This document shows positions 1 through 8,163 of a stretch of DNA of 64,000 nt, one piece after another. How positions within the stretch are numbered: the stretch's first letter is position 1; every line of letters starts with the position of its first letter. The notes beneath the pieces are model-generated. The model made no database searches, was not told the DNA's origin, and saw only the letters and a list, made by a program, of their open reading frames with translations. The stretch spans positions 3,100,001-3,164,000 of the forward strand of contig NZ_CP034562.1 in assembly GCF_003970675.1 (NCBI RefSeq), read 5' to 3'. Origin of the DNA: Flammeovirga pectinis. Lineage in GTDB: Bacteria > Bacteroidota > Bacteroidia > Cytophagales > Flammeovirgaceae. Both the position numbers and the translations under genes were made by a program.

Positions 1-213
1 TAAAGTGTTAGACCAATCAATACTACCTTTGTTAGGTGTTGGTGATAAGTCTCCCATAAAGTTTGAAGAGGTTATCATACCTCCAAAACTCCAATATTTC
101 TTTTTTGATGTGAATCGTGCTCTTCCTCTAACTCCTTGTGCAGAAACTTCAGAAAAAGCGAAAAACATTAACACTAAAAATAAAACAGCTTGAAATGAAG
201 TCTTTATTTTCAT
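1..213 (-). CDS. Outer-membrane beta-barrel protein (DUF6089-like), N-terminal part only
   Basis: The window opens inside a minus-strand gene. Only the first 71 codons are present, from the ATG at 213 leftwards off the edge. Seen: a short lysine-containing start, a hydrophobic stretch at about residues 8-20 and a VSAQ site near residue 26, together a Sec signal peptide. The mature part begins with basic residues, then KYWSFGG and NFMGDLSP. That segment resembles the start of the DUF6089 outer-membrane barrels of Cytophagales, but this is from memory of the family and only one short region is visible. The plus-strand reading frame over the same bases is a shadow. The 223 bases upstream (214-436) hold no gene. 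Confidence 0.7.
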   Translation of the reverse strand, partial: MKIKTSFQAVLFLVLMFFAFSEVSAQGVRGRARFTSKKKYWSFGGMITSSNFMGDLSPTPNKGSIDWSNTL

Positions 214-436
214 TATAAAATTTTTTATAAGTAGACTCAAATTGTTAGTAGGAGCCAAAAAATGTCATTTTAAAGAGTAATTACAATTACCTATTATACT
301 CATACACGTATTATGCCAAATTCATGAAAATCATGTACATAATTAATGAAGAGAAATAGTTAATTGTAGAATACAGCAAAACAATACAAAGCCAAATATA
401 TTAATTTTACAATAAAATATTAACATTATTAAAGAT

Positions 437-1333
437 TTATTTCACTACTTCTTCTAAACCTTTGTTAAATGAGATTGGTTCATATCCAAGTATGTTTTTT
501 GATTTACTAATATCAAAACCCGTTTTCAAAGGTCTTTTTCCATTTTCTTTAAAAGTTCCCGCGGTAACTTCAGTAATTAAATTTGTAGAGAAATTAAGCT
601 TTTTAGCCACTTTCAATGCTATCGCATAGGGAGTTAAATAATCTTTACCCGAAATATGAAAAACTCCTTCGGCTTCTTTATCTAAAATTAAAAAACACCC
701 TTGAGCTAAATCTTTAACATAAGTAGGCGTTCTGTATTGATCATTTACAACTTTTATTGGATTACCTTTTTTTAGATTATTTTTCACCCATAACATTATA
801 TTAGTCCTACTCATATCTTTTACCTGACCATATACAAGGCATGTTCTTACAATGGATGTTTTAAAAGGCCAATTTTGCATTACGCAGTCTTCAGCCATTA
901 ATTTAGTTTGTCCATAAAAATTAGGCGGATCTCTTCTTTCCTCTTCTGTTAGCATTCCTTTATCTCCTGAAAAAACAAAATCTGTAGATATAAAAATAAA
1001 ATGCTTTAATCCATTATTCTTACCCGCTTTTAATAAAAACGCTGTAGCACTAACATTTTGTAAAATAGCTTCGTTGTTATTATCCTCACAATTTTCTACT
1101 TTAGAAATTGCAGCAGCATGAATAATTATATCTGGTTTAACAGATGCAATTACATCGTCAACTTCTTTTTCTATAGATACATCCATAGAAATATAATTGT
1201 AACCCTGTTCTAATAAACGGTCCTTTCCTCTTCCTGAAGCAAACACTTCAATATTCTTTTTTGTTAATAACAATTTTGTGAGGTGCTGACCTAATAGCCC
1301 ATTAGCTCCAGTTATGAGTACTCTATTTCTCAT
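437..1333 (-). CDS. NAD(P)-dependent SDR / dTDP-4-dehydrorhamnose reductase-like protein
   Basis: A 298-residue extended short-chain dehydrogenase of the RmlD type. Residues 8-15 carry the nucleotide-binding TGANGLLG motif. The catalytic set is S116/T117-D118, then Y140 and K144 in YGQTK. The C-terminal half, with the YRTPTYVKDLA stretch, matches the substrate-binding part of RmlD-like sugar-nucleotide reductases. It would reduce or epimerise a nucleotide sugar, or a related carbonyl compound, in the cytoplasm. The neighbours (an outer-membrane protein gene and divergent clpS) do not identify the pathway and there is no rml cluster here, so the exact substrate is unknown. The ATG at 1333 is the natural start because the Rossmann motif follows immediately. 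Confidence 0.85.
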   Translation of the reverse strand: MRNRVLITGANGLLGQHLTKLLLTKKNIEVFASGRGKDRLLEQGYNYISMDVSIEKEVDDVIASVKPDIIIHAAAISKVENCEDNNNEAILQNVSATAFLLKAGKNNGLKHFIFISTDFVFSGDKGMLTEEERRDPPNFYGQTKLMAEDCVMQNWPFKTSIVRTCLVYGQVKDMSRTNIMLWVKNNLKKGNPIKVVNDQYRTPTYVKDLAQGCFLILDKEAEGVFHISGKDYLTPYAIALKVAKKLNFSTNLITEVTAGTFKENGKRPLKTGFDISKSKNILGYEPISFNKGLEEVVK

Positions 1334-1410
1334 TTTTTGTGTTTTATTGATTTTATTTTGTACTATTAACGCAAACTAAATCAATAGTTCTAATGTTATA
1401 TAGTGTGTGA

Positions 1411-1442
1411 TTAGTTAAATATAATCATGATCGTTATTTTTG
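1411..1442 (+). promoter_or_regulatory. Candidate Bacteroidota-type promoter of clpS-recR
   Basis: A perfect TAnnTTTG -7 element (TATTTTTG) lies at 1435-1442. A weak -33 element (TTAG) lies 20 bases upstream at 1411-1414. Transcription would begin near 1449, just before the ATG of clpS at 1467. This argues against the longer in-frame TTG start at 1440, which would fall inside the -7 element. Confidence 0.4.
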
Positions 1443-1466
1443 TGTATTCAAATCTTATACTTTCGT

Positions 1467-1757
1467 ATGTTAAAATTTGCAACTCAACCAGATATAGATG
1501 TTCAAGTACTTGAGGAAACTGAAGTAGACTCTGAACTTAATAGAGAACTTGTAGTGTTCAATGATGAGGTCAATACTTTTGATCATGTAATTGATGCACT
1601 TGTTCAAGTTTGTGAACACACAACACATCAAGCAGAACAATGTACTTGGATTATCCATTACAATGGAAAATGTGCCGTTAAAAATGGTACTTTCGATGAA
1701 CTTGCTCCTATGCGTAATTCAATGTCAGACAGAGGTATATCCTCTGAAATTCTCTAA
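1467..1757 (+). CDS. clpS: ATP-dependent Clp protease adaptor ClpS
   Basis: A 96-residue ClpS adaptor, which delivers N-degron substrates to the ClpAP or ClpCP protease. Seen: the conserved core LVVFNDEVNTFDHVIDAL, containing the N-D-x-x-(N/T) substrate pocket residues, then CTWIIHYNGKCAVKNG, typical of the Bacteroidota version. An acidic N-terminal tail of about 30 residues precedes the core, as expected for the part that docks on the Clp ATPase. The start is taken at the ATG at 1467, not the in-frame TTG at 1440, because a -7 promoter element overlaps the latter. recR follows after 17 bases, so the two are probably cotranscribed. Confidence 0.9.
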   Translation: MLKFATQPDIDVQVLEETEVDSELNRELVVFNDEVNTFDHVIDALVQVCEHTTHQAEQCTWIIHYNGKCAVKNGTFDELAPMRNSMSDRGISSEIL

Positions 1758-1774
1758 TCTAAAATTACCTTTTC

Positions 1775-2386
1775 GTGTTAAACCTTCCTTCAAAATCTTT
1801 AGAGCAAGCAGTTGCTCAGCTTTCAAAATTACCAGGTATTGGTAATAAGTCTGCTTTACGCCTTGCATTACATATTTTGAAGGAGGATGAATTGTACGCA
1901 AAAGATTTAGCTACATCAATTGCTGCATTACGCTTAAATGTAAAATACTGTAAAAAATGCCACAATATTTCTGATGAAGAACTTTGTGGAATTTGTAAAA
2001 ACCCTGTAAGAGACATAAATACACTTTGCGTGGTAGAAAATATGTCTGACGTATTAGCTATTGAATCTACAGGTGCCTATAAAGGGATATATCATGTTCT
2101 CAATGGTGTTATTTCACCTTTACAAGGTATAACGCCTATGGATCTAACTATTGAACATCTTATTGATAGAGTTCATTCCGAAGATATCAATGAAGTAATT
2201 TTTGCTCTAAATGCTAGTTTAGATGGCGATACAACTGCATTCTTCATCCGTCAGCAACTTAATGACATTCCTGAGATGAAAGTCACTAACATTGCTAGAG
2301 GTATTCCTGTTGGTGGTGCTTTAGAATATGCAGATGAGTTAACACTCGGTCGTTCTATTTCTGAAAGAACAAACCTTTCTCAATAA
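1775..2386 (+). CDS. recR: Recombination mediator protein RecR
   Basis: 203 residues, the usual RecR length. RecR works with RecF/RecO to load RecA on gapped single-stranded DNA. Domains in order: an N-terminal helix-hairpin-helix (KLPGIGNKSALRLALHIL, residues 18-35), a four-cysteine zinc finger (C59, C62, C71, C74), then a Toprim domain (LCVVENMSDVLAIES onwards) and a C-terminal Walker-B-like segment (IPVGGALEYAD). The start is a GTG at 1775; no ATG fits before the HhH motif. It lies 17 bases behind clpS on the same strand and is followed tail-to-tail by tatC. Confidence 0.95.
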   Translation: MLNLPSKSLEQAVAQLSKLPGIGNKSALRLALHILKEDELYAKDLATSIAALRLNVKYCKKCHNISDEELCGICKNPVRDINTLCVVENMSDVLAIESTGAYKGIYHVLNGVISPLQGITPMDLTIEHLIDRVHSEDINEVIFALNASLDGDTTAFFIRQQLNDIPEMKVTNIARGIPVGGALEYADELTLGRSISERTNLSQ

Positions 2387-2398
2387 TTTTATAGAGAT

Positions 2399-2430
2399 AA
2401 AAAAACTGAGTCACCTTACAGTAACTCAGT
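2399..2430 (-). terminator. Intrinsic terminator of tatC
   Basis: Arms 2405-2414 and 2421-2430 pair over 10 bp with one G-U, and have a 6-base loop. On the minus strand the hairpin is followed by a run of seven T (plus-strand A at 2399-2405). It lies 9 bases after the tatC stop. It may also help end the convergent clpS-recR transcript. Confidence 0.8.
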
Positions 2431-2438
2431 CTTCAATA

Positions 2439-3269
2439 TTATAATTTCCTTAATTCTTTTTTAGCTTTTTTTTGTTTACCTCTCAAAACACTTGCTGAGA
2501 TATAAATACTTATTTCATAAAGTAATAAAATTGGTCCTGCAATCAAGATTTGAGTTATAGGATCTGGAGGTGTAATAATAGCAGCAACTATCAGAATAAT
2601 AACGATAGCGTGTTTTCTATACTGTTTCATACTTTCTGGAGTAACCATATCAGATTTTGATAAGAAGTATACAACCATTGGTAACTGAAACATCACTCCA
2701 CCGGAAAGGACTATCATTGCTAAAGTTGATATATAAGAGGTTATATCAAACTCATTCAATACAGATTCATCTATTTGATAATTTGACAAAAAGTTAATTG
2801 CCAAAGGTGATACAATAAAATATGAGAATAAAATTCCAGTAATAAAGAGTAAACTCACAAAAAAAGTTGCTCCTGTTGTTACAGTTTGCTCAGTATCATA
2901 TAAACCTGGTTTTACAAATCTCCAAATTTCCCAGAAAGTATAAGGAAAAGCAAAAATTAACCCTATCACAACAGAAGACATTATATGCATTGCAAATTGC
3001 CCTGTCATTGTTCTACTCTGAATTGTGAATGGTAAACTTTCAATACATAAGGCATCTGTATGTAAATACTTAGATAATTCACAAAGCCATTGATATGTTG
3101 GGAAGTCGAGCCTCGATGGACCTAAAATAATCACATTAAATACATATGATTTAGCGATAAAGGCGATGATTGAAAAAATGAAAATTGATGCAACCCCTCT
3201 CATCACATGCCATCTTAGTTCTTCTAGATGATCTAAGAAGGACATTTCTTGCTCAGTACTATCTGCCAT
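2439..3269 (-). CDS. tatC: Sec-independent protein translocase subunit TatC
   Basis: 276-residue polytopic inner-membrane protein, the receptor subunit of the twin-arginine translocase that recognises folded precursors. Seen: the cytoplasmic N-terminal signature MSFLDHLEELRWHVMRG, with the conserved glutamate of the FxxHLxELR motif. Six hydrophobic segments follow. A long periplasmic first loop is characteristic of Bacteroidota TatC. The EIWRFVKPGLY motif and the proline-rich TPPDPITQ segment are also standard TatC features. No tatA/tatB gene lies beside it in this window. The C-terminus is basic (KKAKKELRKL). Confidence 0.95.
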   Translation of the reverse strand: MADSTEQEMSFLDHLEELRWHVMRGVASIFIFSIIAFIAKSYVFNVIILGPSRLDFPTYQWLCELSKYLHTDALCIESLPFTIQSRTMTGQFAMHIMSSVVIGLIFAFPYTFWEIWRFVKPGLYDTEQTVTTGATFFVSLLFITGILFSYFIVSPLAINFLSNYQIDESVLNEFDITSYISTLAMIVLSGGVMFQLPMVVYFLSKSDMVTPESMKQYRKHAIVIILIVAAIITPPDPITQILIAGPILLLYEISIYISASVLRGKQKKAKKELRKL

Positions 3270-3422
3270 TTGTTTGTATAATATCTGTCTTTTTAATTCC
3301 GCCTAAAGTTCGACATTTTGATCGAAATCGCATAATTAATATAAGAACTATATAAGAATACTTGTAAATAAGAATCACATCACGCAATTTCGTAGGATAG
3401 ATTTTACAGAGGACTTATAAAT

Positions 3423-4745
3423 ATGACTTTCTTTAAACATATATTACAATTTTCACTTCCACTTTTGGTTCTTTTATTATTGATTGATATATCTGTAGTA
3501 AAGGCACAAAGTGATTCTTTTAAACAATACAGTTTCGACAGAAATGTAGTAATTGTAATTGATCCAGGACATGGTGGAGAAGATGTGGGCAAACCTAGAA
3601 GTAAAAAAACTTTTAAGCATGAATCTGATTTAAACCTTGATATCGCATTTAGATTAGGTGGTTATTTAGAAGAACGTGTTAAAAATGTAACCATAAAATA
3701 TACAAGAAAAACAGATAGAACTATTTCGCTAACTGATAGAGTTAACTATGCTAATAAAATAAAAGCTGACTATTTTATAAGTATACATTGTAATGCGTTA
3801 AGCAATAGAAATTACCATGGTACGCAAGTTCATATTCAGAGCGAAAAATTTCCAACCTCATTTGGACTAGCAAAAGAAATAGATAAAGAATTTATTCGTG
3901 CTGGAAGAAAGAGTAGAGGTATAAAAGACCGTAATGATAGAGGTCATAATCTTCAAGTATTACAATACACAGAAATGCCTGGGGTATTAATAGAATGCGG
4001 TTTTATGAGTAATCCAACCGAAGAACTATACCTTAACTCCGGTAAAGGGCAAACTTATATTGCCTCAGCACTTTTTAGGGCCTTAAGAAATTTTGAAAAT
4101 AAACGCCCAAGACCAAAGTTAGATGTTCGCTACCCTTATTATAGAGTACAAATTGGAGCTACACCAAATTGGAAAGACCTTTCTGCAAAAAAGTATAAAA
4201 ACCTAAACATGGCTATTGATACTTTAAAAGAAGGAAAAGTGTATTCTTTATTAGTTGGTCGAGAATACATCAAGAAAAATGCAGATGTTCTTGCCAAAAA
4301 AATTAAGAAAAAAGGGTTTAAAGATGCTTATGTGAGAACATTTAACAAGCCTACGATTATTAAGAAGGTAGATCCCAAACCTGAAAAATCACTAGAGAAA
4401 AAAACTACTCCTACTGTAGTAAGTACTTCTTCGGACTCATCAAAACTGAATGCACAAAATGATTCACTTCATTTTTATAGAATTCAAATTATGTCTAGTG
4501 AGGTAGAAATAAACCTTACAAAAAGAGAGTTTACGAATTTAGGCTTTCCTGTTTATCTCTTTTATGATAAGGAAACTAAAAATTCATATAAATATCAGGT
4601 ACTTGTTGGAAAAACTTATTCTAAGGTAGAAGCTGAGAAAATAAAAGCTGTTGTACGAAAAAAAGGTTTCCCTGATGCATTCATTGTAACTGTTTTAGAA
4701 CGCGAGAAGAGAAACCCTGAGGCTGAATATATTCCAAAAAAGTAA
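3423..4745 (+). CDS. N-acetylmuramoyl-L-alanine amidase with C-terminal SPOR-like domains
   Basis: 440-residue secreted peptidoglycan amidase (Amidase_3). A Sec signal peptide (residues 1-29, ending VKAQ) is followed by the zinc-dependent domain: DPGHGGED with zinc ligand H50, E67, H122 in SIHCNA, and catalytic E191 in LIECGFMSNP. It cuts the amide bond between MurNAc and the stem peptide, probably during cell separation. The C-terminal half carries two SPOR-like modules, at about residues 263-325 (YYRVQIGA...) and 352-425 (FYRIQIMS...), separated by a Lys/Pro/Ser/Thr-rich linker. SPOR domains bind denuded septal glycan. Two copies on one amidase is less usual than one. It converges on the DUF892 gene with a one-base gap. 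Confidence 0.93.
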   Translation: MTFFKHILQFSLPLLVLLLLIDISVVKAQSDSFKQYSFDRNVVIVIDPGHGGEDVGKPRSKKTFKHESDLNLDIAFRLGGYLEERVKNVTIKYTRKTDRTISLTDRVNYANKIKADYFISIHCNALSNRNYHGTQVHIQSEKFPTSFGLAKEIDKEFIRAGRKSRGIKDRNDRGHNLQVLQYTEMPGVLIECGFMSNPTEELYLNSGKGQTYIASALFRALRNFENKRPRPKLDVRYPYYRVQIGATPNWKDLSAKKYKNLNMAIDTLKEGKVYSLLVGREYIKKNADVLAKKIKKKGFKDAYVRTFNKPTIIKKVDPKPEKSLEKKTTPTVVSTSSDSSKLNAQNDSLHFYRIQIMSSEVEINLTKREFTNLGFPVYLFYDKETKNSYKYQVLVGKTYSKVEAEKIKAVVRKKGFPDAFIVTVLEREKRNPEAEYIPKK

Positions 4746-4746
4746 G

Positions 4747-5247
4747 CTAAAGTATGTAAACTGCTTCTTTTTCAATGATAGAATGAATTGTTTCATCTAA
4801 TAAAACATCTAAGTCTCGTTCATTTTTAAGCATTTGTTCTAATGCTTCAATAATGGTTTCATCATGTACTTGATGCGCATACATTAATATTAGATGATAC
4901 CCAGACAAATCATTAGAATGTAATTGTTTTACAGCAGATAATATTGCCATATCAGTAACTACAGGGTTAACTGATCTTTCAATTATCTTTTCCATTTCTG
5001 TAATCACTCCTAAACTACATTCACAAATATCACCTACTCCATTTTCTTGTAATTCAGAAAATAAATTATCTAGTGATGTTAAATGCTTCTGAGCATGATG
5101 TTCACAATTCTCTAAAACACGTTTTAAGTGAATAGAATGAACTTTAGTTTTTAGTTGTTGTAAGACTTCTACTTGTTGCGTTTCAGAATCGTAACGATCC
5201 TTAATTTGATGAATAAATAGGTGTCTTAAATCTTCGATAAGTTTCAT
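4747..5247 (-). CDS. DUF892 (YciE/YciF-like) ferritin-like protein
   Basis: 166-residue predicted all-helical protein of the DUF892/YciE-YciF family. These have a ferritin-like four-helix bundle and are linked to stress responses; no biochemical activity is firmly established. Seen: the family start LIEDLRHLFIHQIKD, then helices carrying regularly spaced His/Glu pairs (ENCEHHAQKH in helix 2, GYHLILMYAHQVHDE in the third, LKNERDLDVLLDETI in the fourth). These could form a metal site. The short CECS segment is unusual for the family. It stands alone between a convergent amidase and the DUF4251 gene. Confidence 0.8.
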   Translation of the reverse strand: MKLIEDLRHLFIHQIKDRYDSETQQVEVLQQLKTKVHSIHLKRVLENCEHHAQKHLTSLDNLFSELQENGVGDICECSLGVITEMEKIIERSVNPVVTDMAILSAVKQLHSNDLSGYHLILMYAHQVHDETIIEALEQMLKNERDLDVLLDETIHSIIEKEAVYIL

Positions 5248-5391
5248 AACGTTGTTATTTATAGGTAACTAAAATTATCTTAACACACATATTTACAACA
5301 CTTTATAAATATACAAGTGTAATTTATACACACCAAATTCATCAATAAAATAATCACTTTAAATGACAATAATCACTAAAATGGTTTATAC

Positions 5392-5423
5392 AAAAAAAGG
5401 AGTACAACCTACATCATACTCCT
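5392..5423 (-). terminator. Intrinsic terminator of the DUF4251 gene
   Basis: Arms AGGAGTA (5398-5404) and TACTCCT (5417-5423) pair perfectly with a 12-base loop. On the minus strand they are followed by seven T (5398-5392). It lies about 20 bases after the stop of the minus-strand gene at 5444. Confidence 0.8.
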
Positions 5424-5443
5424 CTTATAAACTTCCTTTTTTA

Positions 5444-6055
5444 CTAAAAAACTTTCATTCCCTCATAAATTCTAGACTGATTCATATGTTTAATAACACC
5501 TCTAAAATTTAACTCTATATTTTCCGTCTGAGCTTTCACCTTTACATTAGCATAATTACCCGCTCCATCTAAAGAGAAACTCATACTTACCATCATTGCA
5601 GGGCCCATTGCGTTAAACTTAACAGTAACTCTACCATTCTCTAACTTCTCAACTTGATAATCAGAAATTTTTCCTTCCATTGTAATTCCACCAACACCAT
5701 TATATCCAACTAACCCTTCAAACCCAAGTTGAAAAATTGCTCTATCATCAACTATTTTCACAAAATTGATTGTACTATTTACATTTTCAACATTTCCATA
5801 TCTATCGTAAGCTTGAATTGCCTCTAATACAAATAATTGACTATCTATACCTACAACAGCATTCTCATGGTTCATTTTTTCTAATTCTTGAGCCAATAAT
5901 TTACGCTGTTGTTTTTGTTCTAATCTTTGTTGTTTTCTCTGAATTCTTAATTCAGCCTTTGTCAACTCTTTTGTTTTTACTGTATCTTGAGCAAATAAAT
6001 CTACTGAACTGAAAAGAATGATGAATGCGAATAAATATTTTAATATATGTTTCAT
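5444..6055 (-). CDS. Secreted DUF4251 domain protein
   Basis: 203 residues with a Sec signal peptide (MKHILKYLF... ending LFAQ, about residue 22). A charged helical Arg/Lys/Gln-rich stretch follows (about 30-58, probable coiled coil), then a DUF4251 domain of predicted beta structure (about 65-203) with the glycine-rich YNGVGGITMEGK motif. DUF4251 proteins are found almost only in Bacteroidota, are exported and have no known function. The start was chosen at the ATG at 6055. The frame stays open 23 codons further upstream, but that extension would bury the signal peptide. A divergent phosphodiesterase gene starts 91 bases away. Confidence 0.8.
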   Translation of the reverse strand: MKHILKYLFAFIILFSSVDLFAQDTVKTKELTKAELRIQRKQQRLEQKQQRKLLAQELEKMNHENAVVGIDSQLFVLEAIQAYDRYGNVENVNSTINFVKIVDDRAIFQLGFEGLVGYNGVGGITMEGKISDYQVEKLENGRVTVKFNAMGPAMMVSMSFSLDGAGNYANVKVKAQTENIELNFRGVIKHMNQSRIYEGMKVF

Positions 6056-6146
6056 AATCTTATAAGTTTTGTATCTAATTAATTTACAGTAATTTGAACG
6101 ATTGAATAGTTTTTTAAGATTCAAATATTTTAAATCATTAACAACA

Positions 6147-6653
6147 ATGGCATTAATAGGTATTATTTCTGATACTCACGGATATATAGACGATAGAATA
6201 ACCGCTCATCTTTCCGATTGTGATGAGATATGGCATGCTGGTGATATTGGTAAAGAAGAAGTAACTGATACGCTAAAGCATTTAGCTCCATTAAGGGCTG
6301 TATATGGTAATATTGATGGAGGTAAGTTGAGAGCAGAATTTCCTGAAGAGCAGATCTTTACTATAAATGGAGTATCTATCTATATGATTCATATTGGAGG
6401 CTACCCTCCTAGATATACTGCAAAATTAAAAAAACGTCTTGATGAATTAAAACCAAAGATCTTTATATGTGGTCACTCTCATATTTTAAAAGTGATTCCA
6501 GACCAAAGTAGAAATTTAATTCATATTAACCCTGGTGCTGCAGGTAAGCATGGTTTCCATAAAATGAGGACTTTAATAAAACTAACAATAGAAGATGGTA
6601 AGCCAAAAGATTTAAAAGTTATAGAACTTGGTGAAAGAGCCTCTCTTAGATAA
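6147..6653 (+). CDS. YfcE/MJ0936-type metallophosphoesterase
   Basis: 168-residue calcineurin-like phosphodiesterase of the small YfcE/MJ0936 family. All metal-binding motifs are present: D9 and H11 in SDTHG, D33 in AGDIG, N55 in GNIDG, H82, and H110/H112 in GHSH. These hold two divalent metals and the enzyme hydrolyses phosphodiesters; the physiological substrate is unknown. INPGAAGK closes the domain, as in the family. The ATG at 6147 puts the first motif at residue 9, as in homologues; the extra upstream codons in frame are not needed. It is divergent from the DUF4251 gene. Confidence 0.9.
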   Translation: MALIGIISDTHGYIDDRITAHLSDCDEIWHAGDIGKEEVTDTLKHLAPLRAVYGNIDGGKLRAEFPEEQIFTINGVSIYMIHIGGYPPRYTAKLKKRLDELKPKIFICGHSHILKVIPDQSRNLIHINPGAAGKHGFHKMRTLIKLTIEDGKPKDLKVIELGERASLR

Positions 6654-6821
6654 TATTATCATATAGCAAAACAATGATATCAATCAACTAAAAAATCATT
6701 ATATCTCACCTGTGTATGTGTTCAAAATACGCTTAATTTGTTCTTGAAAGTTATGAGATGAGATAATGCTAGCAAACTGAAAAATTTTAAAAAATTATCA
6801 GTTTCTAAAAGCGTGACACAG
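6654..6821 (+). other. Gene-free segment before a terminator: possible small RNA or leader
   Basis: No convincing open frame lies between the phosphodiesterase stop and the terminator at 6822. The segment contains several short inverted repeats, for example AAACTGA/TCAGTTT (about 6773-6804) and AATGAT/ATCATT further upstream. It could be a long 3' UTR, a small RNA or part of a chrA leader. I see no perfect TAnnTTTG element to assign a start. Confidence 0.3.
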
Positions 6822-6862
6822 ACAGGCATCGGGCGATTTAAGTGCTCGGTGCCTGTTTTTTT
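6822..6862 (+). terminator. Strong GC-rich intrinsic terminator upstream of chrA
   Basis: Arms 6822-6834 and 6844-6856 pair over 13 consecutive positions, two of them G-U, with a 9-base loop. Six T follow (6857-6862). It is by far the most GC-rich hairpin nearby. It sits 169 bases after the phosphodiesterase stop and 84 bases before the chrA ATG, so it either ends an upstream RNA or acts as an attenuator for chrA. Confidence 0.85.
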
Positions 6863-6946
6863 ATGTCCCATTTTTTTTCAAAAAGACCACAATTAAATTC
6901 ATTTTCAAGTAGATCTTTGCACTACATAAATTATCAAATAAATAAG

Positions 6947-8071
6947 ATGAATAACTTTCCCCGTATTGCAGAAGTTTTTTTTGTGATGTTTAAATTAGGT
7001 TGCTTAGCATTTGGAGGACCCGCTGCTCATATTGCTATGCTTGAAGAAGAAGTTGTCCAAAAAAGAAAATGGATGACTAGAGATCACTTTTTAGATCTTG
7101 TAGGAGCAACTAACTTAATACCTGGCCCTAACTCTACAGAAATGACAATGCATTGTGGTCATGAAAGAGCTGGGTTTCTTGGACTCATTGTTGGAGGTAT
7201 ATCCTTCATATTCCCAGCAGTTGTACTAACTGGAATTTTAGGATGGGCTTATGTAACATATGGTACCTTACCCAATATAGCTCCTTTCATCTACGGCATT
7301 AAGCCTGCTGTTTTAGCAATTATAGCTTCTGCTATTTATAAATTAGGAAAAAAAGCACTTAAAAATATTGAATTGGGTGTACTAGGAGCAATCACAATTT
7401 TATTAAGTATTTGTGGTACTAATGAAATTTCATCTCTTTTAATTACTGGCTTTTTAGGTGTTTTATATTTTTCGTTTAAAAATTCACCTTCCTCCACCAA
7501 AAAAGCATTTCTTCCCTTAGTATTTACAAATTCATTACCTGTATCTTCCATAACATCAAGTACTATATTTCTAACTTTCTTAAAAATTGGTACTGTATTG
7601 TATGGTAGTGGCTATGTACTGTTTGCTTACTTAGATGCTGAACTTGTAACAACTGGTATTCTTACTAGAGGAGAGTTGATGGATGCAATTGCTATAGGTC
7701 AATTTACTCCAGGGCCTGTTCTATCAACTGCTACTTTTGTTGGTTATTTATTAGAGGGTATTAGTGGTGCTCTGTTGGCAACATTGGGTATCTTTTTACC
7801 TTCGTTTATATTAGTAGTCCTATTAAACCCTATCATCCCTAAATTACGAAATTCTAAAACTGTTGGTTATTTTCTTGATAGTGTTAATATTGCTTCTGTA
7901 GCAATTATGGTAATAGTTCTTTTCCAAATGAGTGGAGATATAGCCTCTCAATGGCAAGGAATTGTAATTGCATTATTAAGTTGTATTGCCACATTTTGTT
8001 TCAAAAAATCAAGCCCTATATGGATTGTTTTAGGTGGAAGTTTAGTAGGTTATTTACTCCATTTTATTTAA
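6947..8071 (+). CDS. chrA: Chromate efflux transporter (CHR family)
   Basis: 374-residue inner-membrane protein with two homologous halves, each beginning with the CHR signature: LGCLAFGGPAAHIAMLE near residue 20 and IGTVLYGSGYVLFAYLD near residue 210. Each half contains a P-G-P motif (NLIPGPNSTEM; QFTPGPVLSTATF). About ten to twelve hydrophobic segments are visible. Characterised members pump chromate out of the cell; homologues in pristine habitats may carry other anions. The ATG at 6947 gives a normal N-terminus. The frame runs upstream through the terminator hairpin at 6822-6862, so the longer starts are rejected. It is followed by asnB on the same strand. Confidence 0.9.
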   Translation: MNNFPRIAEVFFVMFKLGCLAFGGPAAHIAMLEEEVVQKRKWMTRDHFLDLVGATNLIPGPNSTEMTMHCGHERAGFLGLIVGGISFIFPAVVLTGILGWAYVTYGTLPNIAPFIYGIKPAVLAIIASAIYKLGKKALKNIELGVLGAITILLSICGTNEISSLLITGFLGVLYFSFKNSPSSTKKAFLPLVFTNSLPVSSITSSTIFLTFLKIGTVLYGSGYVLFAYLDAELVTTGILTRGELMDAIAIGQFTPGPVLSTATFVGYLLEGISGALLATLGIFLPSFILVVLLNPIIPKLRNSKTVGYFLDSVNIASVAIMVIVLFQMSGDIASQWQGIVIALLSCIATFCFKKSSPIWIVLGGSLVGYLLHFI

Positions 8072-8111
8072 TAGTAGAATCAAAATCTTTTTTTGTAAAT
8101 TCGTTACTTAA

Positions 8112-8137
8112 AATAGAGATCTTCTATTGTTTTTTTA
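8112..8137 (+). terminator. Weak candidate terminator of chrA
   Basis: A 6-bp stem (AATAGA/TCTATT) with a 5-base loop is followed by a G and seven T. It lies 40 bases after the chrA stop and 26 bases before asnB. The stem is AT-rich, so efficiency is doubtful. Confidence 0.4.
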
Positions 8138-8163
8138 ACTAAAAAGAGCAGCCAACATCTAAT

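Noticed and set aside
5-193. Plus-strand frame at the left edge
   Set aside because: It is the shadow of the minus-strand signal-peptide-bearing gene that starts at 213.
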